Below, one piece after another: positions 53,681 through 63,314 of a DNA stretch of 64,000 nt. Position 1 is the stretch's first letter. Every line of letters starts with the position of its first letter. The stretch comes from Scardovia wiggsiae F0424. Lineage in GTDB: Bacteria > Actinomycetota > Actinomycetes > Actinomycetales > Bifidobacteriaceae. The stretch covers positions 1,178,001-1,242,000 of the forward strand of contig NZ_AKCI01000001.1 in NCBI RefSeq assembly GCF_000269605.1, written 5' to 3'. A model generated the notes under the pieces. That model was not told the DNA's origin. It did no database searches and worked only from the letters and a program-made list of their open reading frames with translations. The position numbers and the translations under genes are program-made.

Positions 53681-55552
53681 TTAGTCCATTTTAAGATAGT
53701 GCTTCCAGTACCCGACAGACGTTATTGTTGCACGCGCCGCTTCATATTCATGGCGCAGGCGTGCAGCATGGGTCTTATAGTAGCGCATATCGCGCCTGTA
53801 GCGTTTCATGATCTCATTGTACCGGGCCGGGTCTTTCTCGCGTACAGCACCCTTACGGTTGAACCAGTCAATGGCGACAAGCTTCTTCTTGCCGCGTATA
53901 ACGCCGGCCGGATAAGCCCATCCGATCAGCGGAATCACAGCGTACCCCCGGCCTTCGCGCTTAATGACATGCTGCCAGTTGTCAGTAGTAAAATCTACTG
54001 CACGGTTGAAGAAAGTACGCGGCTTATCCCCGTCTATCAGCTGCCGGTCAATATCCGAGATCTGGAGGCCTTCAACATCAGGGTCTGCATCAAGCTGTTC
54101 CTGAAGGGTTTCAAAATCAACAAGTTTTTCTTTATCTTTATTAGCTTTCATAAAAGTAGCTTCAGCGATCCCCGGCTTGCTGATAAAATCAGGGCCTTTC
54201 AGGAAATCTTCGAAGGCATCAAGGCAGAGCTCGGCATCATCATAAGCGAATTTTTTCAGTTCAAGCCGAATATCACGGTACATTTCACGGAGGGAGTCGG
54301 CTTCCGGAGCGATACCGGTGGTAGCCTGGGCAATCAGGATATTACGGATACTCTGATACCGTTCAACTGCCGCGTTATACCGCTTGTTAAATGACATATG
54401 CCAGACGCACAGGCTGTTCATGGTGATAAACGGAGTTTTGCAGCGCACTCCAAATTCAACATCATCGCAGCGGACAAAGTAAGGGAGCGGCAGTCCGTTC
54501 TTTTCGATCACCGAAACAGGGATACAACAATACCACCAGGCGGCATACAGATCCTTTTTCATTTTCTTTGTCGGCTCGAATTTTTCGTTATACACAAGAT
54601 CTTCGAACAGCGTAACCCGCAGAGGGGGTTTGCATGCCATGAAATACCCTTCTTGTGTCACATGCCCAATGTCTTCCCACTGGTCTTCGCCGACCTCGTA
54701 GTTGAGCATCGCGCCGCTGATCATGGCCTCTTCATACTCAGGCTTGAGAAGACGCAGCACATTATACGTGCGTTTGATGCTTTCAGGGGAAACAGCCACA
54801 TCGTCATCCATAAGGATGATATTGGTGGCTTTCGGCTTCTGCTCCATAGCAGTGATCATTGCCCTGGTAAAGCCGCCCGCACCGCCAACATTATCGTTAG
54901 GGGTAACAGTGATCCGTTCGCTGCTCAGGGCCGGGGCATCCAAAGTGCGCCCGTTGTCTATAACATACATATGGAAATGCCGGGAAATATCCTCATCAGT
55001 ATCAATAATATTTTTCCTGATCAGATCAATATTCCCGGTAATATAATTTTCCTTTTTGAACGTTGTCGTGCCGACGGCAAGCTCAATATCGCGCAGCTGC
55101 CCGCTGTAGCCGACCTCATAATAGCTGTTGCGGATAGCCACCTGGCCTTCAGTCTTAATGACGAAACCGGCAAGTACCATATCATCTGTAACTGCCAGGG
55201 GCATATCAACAGCCTGCCAGCTGTCGCCCGCAGCCACTGTACGCTCAGACCCTTCAACAATTTCAGGCTCTGCGCTGAAGGCCCCGCCGTAGTTCTGGCG
55301 GACTGTACACGCTGCACCTTTAAGCTCCAGATGCAGGCTGAAACTGTCTGCGACAGTATATTTCCGCAGCTTCATGACTGACAGCGAATTGAAATATGTG
55401 GCGAAATCATAGGTCCCTGCTGAATACATTTCCCACTCGCCTGTGCCGGGATCCCGGACCACCGGCTGGTCTGAACGGCAGTACAGGCCCGGATATGCCA
55501 CAGAACGCGGGTTTGACTCCAGCAGGATATTGGCAAACTTCATAGTTGACAT
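53681..55552 (-). CDS. GlfT1-like galactofuranosyltransferase
   Basis: 623 residues with the same architecture as the second GlfT enzyme: beta-sandwich, then GT2 core with TNIILMDDDVAVSPESI (DDD), VRCDDVEFGVRCK and CVWHMSFNKRYNAAVERY. Likely starts the galactan chain, with the GlfT2-like enzyme extending it, by analogy to mycobacterial GlfT1/GlfT2. GAGG lies 8 nt before the ATG. First gene of the operon. Confidence 0.86.
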   Translation of the reverse strand: MSTMKFANILLESNPRSVAYPGLYCRSDQPVVRDPGTGEWEMYSAGTYDFATYFNSLSVMKLRKYTVADSFSLHLELKGAACTVRQNYGGAFSAEPEIVEGSERTVAAGDSWQAVDMPLAVTDDMVLAGFVIKTEGQVAIRNSYYEVGYSGQLRDIELAVGTTTFKKENYITGNIDLIRKNIIDTDEDISRHFHMYVIDNGRTLDAPALSSERITVTPNDNVGGAGGFTRAMITAMEQKPKATNIILMDDDVAVSPESIKRTYNVLRLLKPEYEEAMISGAMLNYEVGEDQWEDIGHVTQEGYFMACKPPLRVTLFEDLVYNEKFEPTKKMKKDLYAAWWYCCIPVSVIEKNGLPLPYFVRCDDVEFGVRCKTPFITMNSLCVWHMSFNKRYNAAVERYQSIRNILIAQATTGIAPEADSLREMYRDIRLELKKFAYDDAELCLDAFEDFLKGPDFISKPGIAEATFMKANKDKEKLVDFETLQEQLDADPDVEGLQISDIDRQLIDGDKPRTFFNRAVDFTTDNWQHVIKREGRGYAVIPLIGWAYPAGVIRGKKKLVAIDWFNRKGAVREKDPARYNEIMKRYRRDMRYYKTHAARLRHEYEAARATITSVGYWKHYLKMD

Positions 55553-55632
55553 AATATATACCTCGATAAAACTCCACTAGATAAAGTCAGACATCTATAT
55601 TTTAGCAATTCCCATGAAACAATGCCGTGAAG

Positions 55633-58542
55633 CTATTTCCTGTAAGCCCTCCATTGCTGCGCCGGCGCACCGTTCGTTTCCCATATCTGCACATTAGCAT
55701 AATTACGGGCTATGCCGTTAGGGATATCCAGAGTGCGGGAAGTGTCCAAAGCGGAAATAAAAGTATATGTCCCGTTGCTGTTGCGCACCGCTACCCATTT
55801 CTGCGCTGCGGCACCGTTCAGCGGCCACTGCTGGACATTCGCCCCGCGCTGTGTGGAACTCCCCGCAACATCAAGAGCCTTACCCGATGCCACGCTTGTA
55901 AAAGTTATGAAACCCTCAGCGTCATGGGTTATTCTCCAGTCCTGGGCCGTGACCCCGTTCGCCTGCCACAGCTGGATATTAGTGCCATCCACGGGGGAAC
56001 CGCCGTTGAGGTCAAGCCTGTAGTAGGGGTTCGCTGCTGCTCCGAATGTATATACACCGTCGGCAAGGTCGTTGCGGTGCTGGTATGCCAGAGCCGCAGG
56101 GCTGTCTGCATGGGCGACTTCCCACTGCTGAGCCGTGGCCTTAGTATCCTGCCATATCTGGAGCTTTGTCCCCAGCGCCGTATTACCGGCAGGGTCGTCA
56201 AGGAATTTGCCTGATCCTGAGCCGATAAAGCCATACCTGTTTCCGCCAAGCCACCGTGCATGCCAATGCTGGGCTTCGTTGCCGTTGGACTGGTACTGCT
56301 GGACTACAGACCCGTTGGCAGACCTGTTTTTATCAACGTCGATAAGCTTCCCCGAGTTCAGGTTCGCAATAGTGTACACGCTGTTGCCCACCTGCCGGAA
56401 AGTAAAAAGCTGGGCTGACCCGCCGTTCCATGTATACAGCTGCGGCCGCGCAAAATTGTCGCGGGAACCTGAGGGGATATCCATAACAAGCCTGGAACTT
56501 ATGCCGCTCGATATGCGCATGGCAGTGCCCGTTGATATCGGGTTGACCGATGCGATCTGGAATTTCTGTGCTTCAAGCCCATTAGGCGTATACAGTTTGA
56601 CCGGCGTGAAATTGGCACTTGACCCGTTTGTCATATCAAGCACCCAATTGCCTAAAGCAGACTGGAGGTAATAGCCGTTCCCCGCGTCACGGATAAACCA
56701 TTTCTGCGCTGCTGCGCCGTTCACTTCCCACTGCTGTATCTTCGCATTGTTATAAGTCCGGGAACCGCTTACATCAATAGCTTTGCCGGAGTTCACGTTG
56801 GTGATCACATAGCTGCCGTCATTCTGGCAGGTGAAGCGGAACTGCTGGGCGGTAGCATTGTTCCAGTGGTACAGCTGGAGCGCCTGGCCGTTGCTGAGGC
56901 TGCCTTTATTGATATCAACAGACATCGTGTCATTCTGGCGGACATTGATGTAGTACAGGCCGTTAGGTACGGTGACCTGCGGGAGCCGCGTCACATCAAG
57001 GCCGGTACTGGCAGGCCTGACCGCATCTTTATACCCGAACGCGTTAATATCCACATTCCCGCTGATCCCATTGATCCTGCCGTCAGATGCGTACTGCCAG
57101 CCGCGGAAGTTTGAGGAAAGCCCCGTAAAAGTCATAGTGCTTCCGTACTGGGCGACCCATGATGTTTTCTGATGGATGGACGGGCGGTTCAGTGCGCTGT
57201 TGAGATAGCTCGTGTATGAATATACGCTCAATTTGTTCCCGTAGCCTGCAGCGCCCATAGCTGAATACCATGAGCTGACGATCTTCTCATAAACGGCAGG
57301 ATCGGTGGATCGGGTATGTCCTTTCCACGTCCACGCTTCAAGGTCATAGTAGATCGGATAACTGAGGTCACGCTCGGAAACGCCGAACCTTTTCAGCAGG
57401 TTCGCGGTAGACGCCCCCTCATTGTAGGCAAAACCGGAATCCGACGCATATGAATATATATAGACCCCGAAAGGTATGCCTAAGCGCTTGCATTCTGAAA
57501 TATTGTACTGGGCTTTTTTATCGGCATTCCCTACTCCGTACCCGATACGGATAATAGCACCTTCGACACCGGCACGTTTGGCGGCTGCCCAGTCGATATT
57601 TTTCTGCCATTCGGATACATCGATCACGCCTTTAGCCTGCTGCGCGAAAAGGTACCCGTTACGGCTGAAGAATGCGGGGGTCCCGTTATACTGCCCCCAG
57701 TGCGCCCCGTAACTGTTGTTCTGGAGGGCAGCAGGAAGGGCCTTATCCGGGAGGGGTGCAGTTGAAAGGACTGACCGCAGCAACGGGACCGCAGCAGCGG
57801 CATCCTGGGATTTCAGGGAGACAGATGCTGCCGCAGGAGCAATGCTGCCCTGCTGATGCCCTGAAGAAAGTTCCGCCGGGGCATCCGATCCCACCTTGTC
57901 CCGGATATCTTCCACAGGGACGGGCAGAAATGACTTCCCGCCAGTTTTTGCCAGCGGATCGGCAGGGGCCGTATCCGTACCAAAATAACGTGAATACTGC
58001 CCGGGGTCCTGTGAGCCTGAAACTGTTGCCCCGGTTGCGATATCGTACACTGTGCCGTCAGGCGTTGCAGCCATGCTCCTGGATATGACGACAGCATTGC
58101 CGGGGATGGAACTGGCGACACGGGATGGAGTATCCTGCGGATGGGAGCCGGAATTATTATTCCCCTTAAGGCTGCCCCCGCTGCCTTGGGTGCTGCCGGC
58201 AGTACCGCCGGAACGCCCGCCCTGCCCCGGGCTGCCTGAAGGCCGGGAGCCGTCCTGAGCCCCCCGCTGTGCAGCACCCGTATCCCCGGAAGCGCCCCTG
58301 CGCGCAGCCGTGATGGACGCCATATCTTTCCCCCGCGCGGAAAAGTCAAAAGAACCGGTAAGGAAACCGGCTGCCGCAATCGTTGCAGATACTGTTACAA
58401 GGGTTATAGCTGCCGTCGCGGCTACAGTGATACGGCGCTTCCTGGCTTCATGCCGCGCTGTGCCTGCGGAGCCGAGCAACCCCCCGGAGGGGTTCCCTGA
58501 AGGGCCTGCTGCAGAAGGATCATTCTTACCCAGTTTCCTCAT
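55633..58542 (-). CDS. GH25 lysozyme with ricin-B-type repeats
   Basis: 969 residues. An N-terminal signal anchor (TVAATAAITLVTVSATIAAA) is followed by a Ser/Gly/Pro-rich stretch of about 230 residues, a GH25 muramidase domain (GVIDVSEWQKNIDWAAAK, PIYYDLEAW, then NVDINAF), and about 430 residues of ricin-type beta-trefoil repeats with QxW-like motifs (AQQFRF, AQKWFI, AQHWHA, AQQWEV, AQDWRI, AQKWVA, AQQWRA). It would cleave peptidoglycan while binding a surface glycan, perhaps the galactan of the upstream operon. The ATG at 58542 has AAAGG about 9 nt upstream. Confidence 0.93.
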   Translation of the reverse strand: MRKLGKNDPSAAGPSGNPSGGLLGSAGTARHEARKRRITVAATAAITLVTVSATIAAAGFLTGSFDFSARGKDMASITAARRGASGDTGAAQRGAQDGSRPSGSPGQGGRSGGTAGSTQGSGGSLKGNNNSGSHPQDTPSRVASSIPGNAVVISRSMAATPDGTVYDIATGATVSGSQDPGQYSRYFGTDTAPADPLAKTGGKSFLPVPVEDIRDKVGSDAPAELSSGHQQGSIAPAAASVSLKSQDAAAAVPLLRSVLSTAPLPDKALPAALQNNSYGAHWGQYNGTPAFFSRNGYLFAQQAKGVIDVSEWQKNIDWAAAKRAGVEGAIIRIGYGVGNADKKAQYNISECKRLGIPFGVYIYSYASDSGFAYNEGASTANLLKRFGVSERDLSYPIYYDLEAWTWKGHTRSTDPAVYEKIVSSWYSAMGAAGYGNKLSVYSYTSYLNSALNRPSIHQKTSWVAQYGSTMTFTGLSSNFRGWQYASDGRINGISGNVDINAFGYKDAVRPASTGLDVTRLPQVTVPNGLYYINVRQNDTMSVDINKGSLSNGQALQLYHWNNATAQQFRFTCQNDGSYVITNVNSGKAIDVSGSRTYNNAKIQQWEVNGAAAQKWFIRDAGNGYYLQSALGNWVLDMTNGSSANFTPVKLYTPNGLEAQKFQIASVNPISTGTAMRISSGISSRLVMDIPSGSRDNFARPQLYTWNGGSAQLFTFRQVGNSVYTIANLNSGKLIDVDKNRSANGSVVQQYQSNGNEAQHWHARWLGGNRYGFIGSGSGKFLDDPAGNTALGTKLQIWQDTKATAQQWEVAHADSPAALAYQHRNDLADGVYTFGAAANPYYRLDLNGGSPVDGTNIQLWQANGVTAQDWRITHDAEGFITFTSVASGKALDVAGSSTQRGANVQQWPLNGAAAQKWVAVRNSNGTYTFISALDTSRTLDIPNGIARNYANVQIWETNGAPAQQWRAYRK

Positions 58543-59141
58543 ATAACCGTACCTTTCCAACCTGCGGTCCTGCACGCTGTATACGTTTCCATCTTTCCGA
58601 TTCCCGGCCAGCCTTTAAATGCCCGTATCGCGTTTCCTGTTCCTGCTGTTATTCCGGGCGCACTGAAGCCGCTGCCCTGTCCACACTAAAGGAAAAGCCT
58701 TAAGATCACAGATCTTATCAGCAATAAGCACAATTCCTTGTAATTTAGGCTGTATTTTCCACGTTCCCTTCACAAACGGGGCTGCAGGCCATGCATAAAA
58801 GACAGAAACTGCCTGTATAAAAGGGACTGCCGATATCTGCTACCCTTCGCTTTCAGAAATATACCGGGTCAGTATCTCTACAGTCTTATCCGAATAGATT
58901 TCCCGCTTATCAACATGGTTATGGCTATGGATATCCTGCATGTAACATTCCAATCCTACAGTTCAGTGAGCTTGTAGCACAGATTACCCGGACAGCCGCA
59001 CGCAGCCGCTGCAGGCCGCGCATATATGCTGCATTCCGCACCGCCTGACTGCGGGCAGGCCTGCAGCAGATCGCGCGCATTCCTTGGGACACGGTAAAAT
59101 ATGAGGCACAGTCATTTGTGGTCATATGCGAAGGACGGGTT
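58543..59141. other. Intergenic region, nothing recognised
   Basis: About 600 bp between divergent genes. No frame with a ribosome-binding site or a known motif, and no strong hairpin, was found. It must contain the promoters of both neighbours. Confidence 0.5.
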
Positions 59142-61040
59142 ATGACGATTTACCGCAAAAGCGACAGGCCTGATATGGACAGCGACGGGAATACTGCTGA
59201 CGCTGCAGCTGAGGCAGGCAGTGCGGATAGTGCTGCTGATATCCAGTCCACGCAGTCTATCCCGCCGATAGAAGACCCGGTGCTGATCACTGATGAAGAT
59301 GCGCGCAGCCATTCTTCACATCCTGAAAGCCCGGAAACCTCCCATTCCTATACGATGCCCGACACGCTGGAGGATCCTGTACTGCATATGCAAGGGCAGC
59401 AGGCAGGAAGCCCTGCCGGGGATGCCGCCGGCACTACCGGCATAATCCTGGGTGCCGGGGGAGCAGCCGGTGCAGAAGACAGACCTCTTGAAGAAACACA
59501 GACTTTCAATCCCCTTCTTGATGATGACAGCGGTCCGGACAGCTGGCAAGGCGTAGGGTTCCACACGCTCAGGGCTGAAGATATGCCAGCAGGCGGCGGC
59601 ACAGGTACTATGGCTGATGCCGGCACACCTGCCGGGACTACGGAAACTGCCGGAGGTACGGGTGCCGGCGCCGCCAGTACAGGCGATGCGGAAACCGCTA
59701 TAGTTACTGCCCCGGTTGCTCCGGCTGCCTCATCTGCAGGGGATCCTGCGAACAGGCCGAATGTCCTCCCTGCCCCCGACTTTGACACATCAACACTTAT
59801 CTTTCCACCAGCCGGTACCCCTGCGGCGGCAGGGACTGCCCAAAATGGCCCGGCGGATACTGCGGTGCTCGGCAGCGCGGCAGCCCCCGCCGCAGAGCCG
59901 CCCGCTTCATCGGCTGCTGCAACTGTCCCGGCAATCCCTCCGGCTGCTGCAGCTGCCCCGGCAATCCCTCCGGCTCCGACAGCGGCGGTCCCTGTCCCCT
60001 CTTCTTCAGCAGCGCGGCGGGAGGCTGACCCATCTGCACAAGGCATTTTCTCCTCTGCCACACAGGTGTTCGCGGAATCTGAACCTGACCAGCTTGATCC
60101 GAATTTGGATCAGCTCGTTTCCAATTTCGGCGAAGACACAGCATCCTCCGGTATGCCCTTCGCAGGTGTCGGGACGCGCGGGACCGAAGCATCCGAAGAG
60201 CTTGGCGCGGGCGGAGTCAGTGCGGCGGCACGCAGAGAAGATGAAAACCAGCGTAAGCTTATCCGGGTAACTGTGATCACACTTATTGCCATCGTTGCAG
60301 TTATCGCCCTTGTTTACGGAGGCCTGGCGATCCGCCGGGCTATGCGCACCAGCGAATACAACACGGCCCTGTCGAGCTGCCAGGCGGCAACAGCAAAAAT
60401 GCAGACTGCGTCCAGCGAATTGTCCGAACAGCTGTCGAAAGCCGAAAGCGTAACATCATCGGTAAGCGGATCAGATGTTGAAGACTCAGCAACGATCACG
60501 CAGCTGCGGACTACAGTATCCAACGCCCGCGATACGTCAAACAGCATCAACGCTGTAGAGTCCTGCAGCCCTTCGCTCGTCCGCGGCAAGCTTGAAGAGA
60601 TCGCCCAGAAAAGCACCACCCTTACCGCAAACGCTAATAAACTTGTCCAGTCCCTGAAGAATGAAGTTTCTACAGTGCAGAAAAGCCAGGCGGCAAAGGC
60701 AAAATCCAATGCGCGCGAGAGCCTGGAAAGTGCGGTTTCCCGTGCACAGGCCCTGTATACGTCATCAAACGGCAGGGTCATGGATGACCAGGTACGCTCC
60801 GATCTGGAATCTGCCATCGACAGTGCCAGGACCCTTCTGAACAAAAGCGGTTCCTCAGTCACCGCCGACGAATACAGCGATGAGCAGAAGACCCTCGAAT
60901 CTGCTATGGCGAACGTCACCAGCTCTGTCAACGCCAAGGCACAGGCAGACCGTGAGCAGGCCGAGCAGCAGCGGCGGGAGCAGGACGGCAACCCGGGGCA
61001 GGATGGCAATCCAGATAGCGAACAGGATTCCAACGAGTAG
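59142..61040 (+). CDS. Single-pass membrane protein with coiled-coil ectodomain
   Basis: 632 residues. About 370 residues are low-complexity Ala/Pro/Gly/Thr/Glu and probably cytoplasmic and disordered. One membrane helix follows (VTVITLIAIVAVIALVYGGL, about residue 390). The last 220 residues form Ser/Ala/Glu-rich coiled coils (TAKMQTASSELSEQLSKAES, KAKSNARESLESAVSRAQAL) and a Gln/Asp-rich tail. No catalytic motif. It may act as a scaffold in the envelope. AAGGA precedes the ATG at 59142; an upstream frame start at 59118 has none. Confidence 0.7.
   Translation: MTIYRKSDRPDMDSDGNTADAAAEAGSADSAADIQSTQSIPPIEDPVLITDEDARSHSSHPESPETSHSYTMPDTLEDPVLHMQGQQAGSPAGDAAGTTGIILGAGGAAGAEDRPLEETQTFNPLLDDDSGPDSWQGVGFHTLRAEDMPAGGGTGTMADAGTPAGTTETAGGTGAGAASTGDAETAIVTAPVAPAASSAGDPANRPNVLPAPDFDTSTLIFPPAGTPAAAGTAQNGPADTAVLGSAAAPAAEPPASSAAATVPAIPPAAAAAPAIPPAPTAAVPVPSSSAARREADPSAQGIFSSATQVFAESEPDQLDPNLDQLVSNFGEDTASSGMPFAGVGTRGTEASEELGAGGVSAAARREDENQRKLIRVTVITLIAIVAVIALVYGGLAIRRAMRTSEYNTALSSCQAATAKMQTASSELSEQLSKAESVTSSVSGSDVEDSATITQLRTTVSNARDTSNSINAVESCSPSLVRGKLEEIAQKSTTLTANANKLVQSLKNEVSTVQKSQAAKAKSNARESLESAVSRAQALYTSSNGRVMDDQVRSDLESAIDSARTLLNKSGSSVTADEYSDEQKTLESAMANVTSSVNAKAQADREQAEQQRREQDGNPGQDGNPDSEQDSNE
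59911..59970 (+). repeat. 30-bp tandem duplication in the Ala/Pro-rich region
   Basis: Two 30-bp units (59911-59940, 59941-59970) sharing CCGGCAATCCCTC differ at two positions. They encode two copies of an Ala/Pro decapeptide. Likely replication slippage. Confidence 0.75.
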
Positions 61041-61179
61041 ACAGAGACAGGTACCGTATCCGAAGCATCCGCGGCAGGCATCCGTCCACATCATAAAACA
61101 GCGTACCCCCTTTCCCGCTTCCCAGGGGCAGTACCGGGTATGGTAAGACTAAACCTGAAGCGACGGAAAGGCTATTTTT

Positions 61180-62808
61180 ATGAAGGATACTGCCGGTACG
61201 GAAAGTGCGGGTACAGAACGCGGTACGGAGGCAAAGGGTACGGATGCAATAAGTGCGCATAACGGTATAGACCCTGAGAACGGGCTGCGCAAAAATCTGA
61301 AAAACCGCCATATCCAGCTGATCGCCCTCGGCGGCGCTATCGGCACAGGGCTGTTTTATGGATCCGCCGAATCCATAAAACTTGCCGGGCCCTCCATCCT
61401 GCTCGCTTATCTTATTGGCGGGCTGGTCATCTTCCTTATTCTGCGCGCGCTCGGCGAGATGAGTACTAACGACCCCCGGGCCGGCGCTTTCAGCTACTAC
61501 GCTGCACGGTACTGGCATCCGCGTGCGGGTTTCATCTCCGGCTGGAATTACTGGGCAAACTACATACTCGTGTCAATGGTCGAGCTGAGCGTTGTAGGCA
61601 CTTTTGTGCAGTACTGGTTCCCCCAGATACCTGCGTGGGTCAGTTCAGCTGTCTTCATGGTAGTTATCACCGCCGCGAACCTCCTGGGGGTACGCGCATT
61701 CGGCGAATTTGAATTCTGGTTCGCTATTATCAAAATCGCTGCTGTTATTGCGATGGTCATTGTGGGGCTGACCCTTATATTCCTGGCGGTACCCAATTCC
61801 AGCGGCATTATACCGGGATTCTCCAACCTGTTTACGCAGCAGGGGGGATTCTTCCCCCACGGTTTCCTCAGCGCGCAGGCGCTGCATCCTGCAGATGCCG
61901 CCCAGGCATCCGGCCCCTTCCCTTCCGGCCTTATTGGTTTCCTCAACAGCTTCCAGTTCTCCGGCATGCTTATGGCACTGGTTGTCGTTATGTTCAGCTT
62001 CGGCGGCACAGAGCTGATAGGCATTGCTGCAGCTGAAGCCGACGATCCCGGAAAGTCGATCCCGAAGGCAACGAATGAAGTAGTATGGAGGATACTGGCA
62101 TTTTATATAGCCGCACCTGCCGTGATTATGGCTGTTGTGCCGTGGCAGGAGATCGGCAGGCCTGATGCCCGGGGTGTTGTCGTAAGCCCGTTCGTCCAGA
62201 TATTCAATACTGCAGGATTTTCGATTGCTGCCGACATCCTCAATTTTGTATGCCTCACCGCCGTGATCAGCGTTTACAACTCAGGCCTGTATTCCAACTC
62301 CCGTATGCTGTATTCGCTCTCCAGGCAGGGCAACGCGCCGAATTATCTGGGACATGTCAATAAACGGGGCGTACCTGTAGCCGGTGTGCTTACCTCTGCC
62401 GCTATTACCGCCATAGCGGTAGTCGTTGTTTTCCTGTGGCCAAACTTCGCATTCACCTATCTGCTTGCTATCGCCACTTTCGCCGCGATCATCAACTGGT
62501 CGATGATCGCTGTCACACAGATGAAATTCCGCAGATATATAGGTGCCCGCGAAGCCCGGAAACTCACGTTCAAACTCCCTCTGGCACGCATAACGCCGTG
62601 GATCATTATTAGTTTTATGGTCCTGCTCTATGTCCTGATGTGGCTTAACCCGAGCTACCGGGCGGCAGCCATTATCGGGCCGGTATGGGCAGCTGTGCTT
62701 TTTATCGCCTCGCTTATTACGCATCCGAAAAGACGGGATGCCACTGGCCCAGCCGGTAAAGATGCCGATCCGGTGCACAGCCCTCAGCTTGAAACAGAAG
62801 CTTCCTGA
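61180..62808 (+). CDS. Amino-acid permease (APC superfamily, AAT type)
   Basis: 542 residues with 12 membrane helices. The hallmark ALGGAIGTGLFYGSAESI is at the N-terminus, and GTELIGIAAAEADDPGKSIP is in the fifth to sixth helix region. Closest by motif to GABA/proline/aromatic amino-acid permeases; the substrate is not determinable. AAAGG precedes the ATG at 8 nt. Its 3' end overlaps the convergent FMN-binding gene by 25 nt. Confidence 0.9.
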   Translation: MKDTAGTESAGTERGTEAKGTDAISAHNGIDPENGLRKNLKNRHIQLIALGGAIGTGLFYGSAESIKLAGPSILLAYLIGGLVIFLILRALGEMSTNDPRAGAFSYYAARYWHPRAGFISGWNYWANYILVSMVELSVVGTFVQYWFPQIPAWVSSAVFMVVITAANLLGVRAFGEFEFWFAIIKIAAVIAMVIVGLTLIFLAVPNSSGIIPGFSNLFTQQGGFFPHGFLSAQALHPADAAQASGPFPSGLIGFLNSFQFSGMLMALVVVMFSFGGTELIGIAAAEADDPGKSIPKATNEVVWRILAFYIAAPAVIMAVVPWQEIGRPDARGVVVSPFVQIFNTAGFSIAADILNFVCLTAVISVYNSGLYSNSRMLYSLSRQGNAPNYLGHVNKRGVPVAGVLTSAAITAIAVVVVFLWPNFAFTYLLAIATFAAIINWSMIAVTQMKFRRYIGAREARKLTFKLPLARITPWIIISFMVLLYVLMWLNPSYRAAAIIGPVWAAVLFIASLITHPKRRDATGPAGKDADPVHSPQLETEAS

Positions 62809-63314
62809 CGGACGACATCGAGCGCCTTATTGAAAGCATCTGACGTCCAGCTTGCCCCGGCAACCTTGTCTACCTTAAGGCTTTTCAGCGGCCTGCCCGC
62901 TACCGCAGATTTGATCTGCCTAACAAACCCGTCCTGATATTTTTTCGAGACAGGGGTTGCCGGATGCGGCGTTATCTTCACATCGGAAACCTGCTGATTG
63001 GCAACAGTCACAGCAACATCGATCGAGTCCTCGCTGACCGGGCCGTATGTGGCAACTGACGTAAAGGTGCCGTCTGCATATGTTCCGGTATCCGGCCCCA
63101 GCGTCCGCGGGCCGCCCCTGCCCGGATCCGCAGAAGGTTTGGAAGCCTTTGATGACGGGCTGCCGGAAGACGGTGCCGAAGATTCCTCGCTCCCGCCTGC
63201 ATAACTGTCATCCGCCGGGACGGCACGGGTCTGCCCGCAGCCGGCAAGCAGCACACCGGAAGCAAGGATCCCCAGCGCTGCCAGCGATACGCTTTTACCG
63301 GTTTTTTTCTTCAT
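62784..63314 (-). CDS. FMN-binding lipoprotein
   Basis: 176 residues. The lipobox LLAGC places lipid-modified Cys26 after a signal peptide; a Ser/Pro linker follows; then an FMN-binding domain (DVAVTVANQQVSDVKIT, PVSKKYQDGF). The flavinylation motif of this family (D-x-x-G-A-T-x-T/S) reads VAGASWTS, with Ser in the usual Thr place. Such proteins carry covalent FMN added by ApbE and move electrons outside the membrane. GAGG lies 6 nt before the ATG. The start overlaps the upstream ABC ATPase gene by 20 nt. Confidence 0.85.
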   Translation of the reverse strand: MKKKTGKSVSLAALGILASGVLLAGCGQTRAVPADDSYAGGSEESSAPSSGSPSSKASKPSADPGRGGPRTLGPDTGTYADGTFTSVATYGPVSEDSIDVAVTVANQQVSDVKITPHPATPVSKKYQDGFVRQIKSAVAGRPLKSLKVDKVAGASWTSDAFNKALDVVRQEASVSS

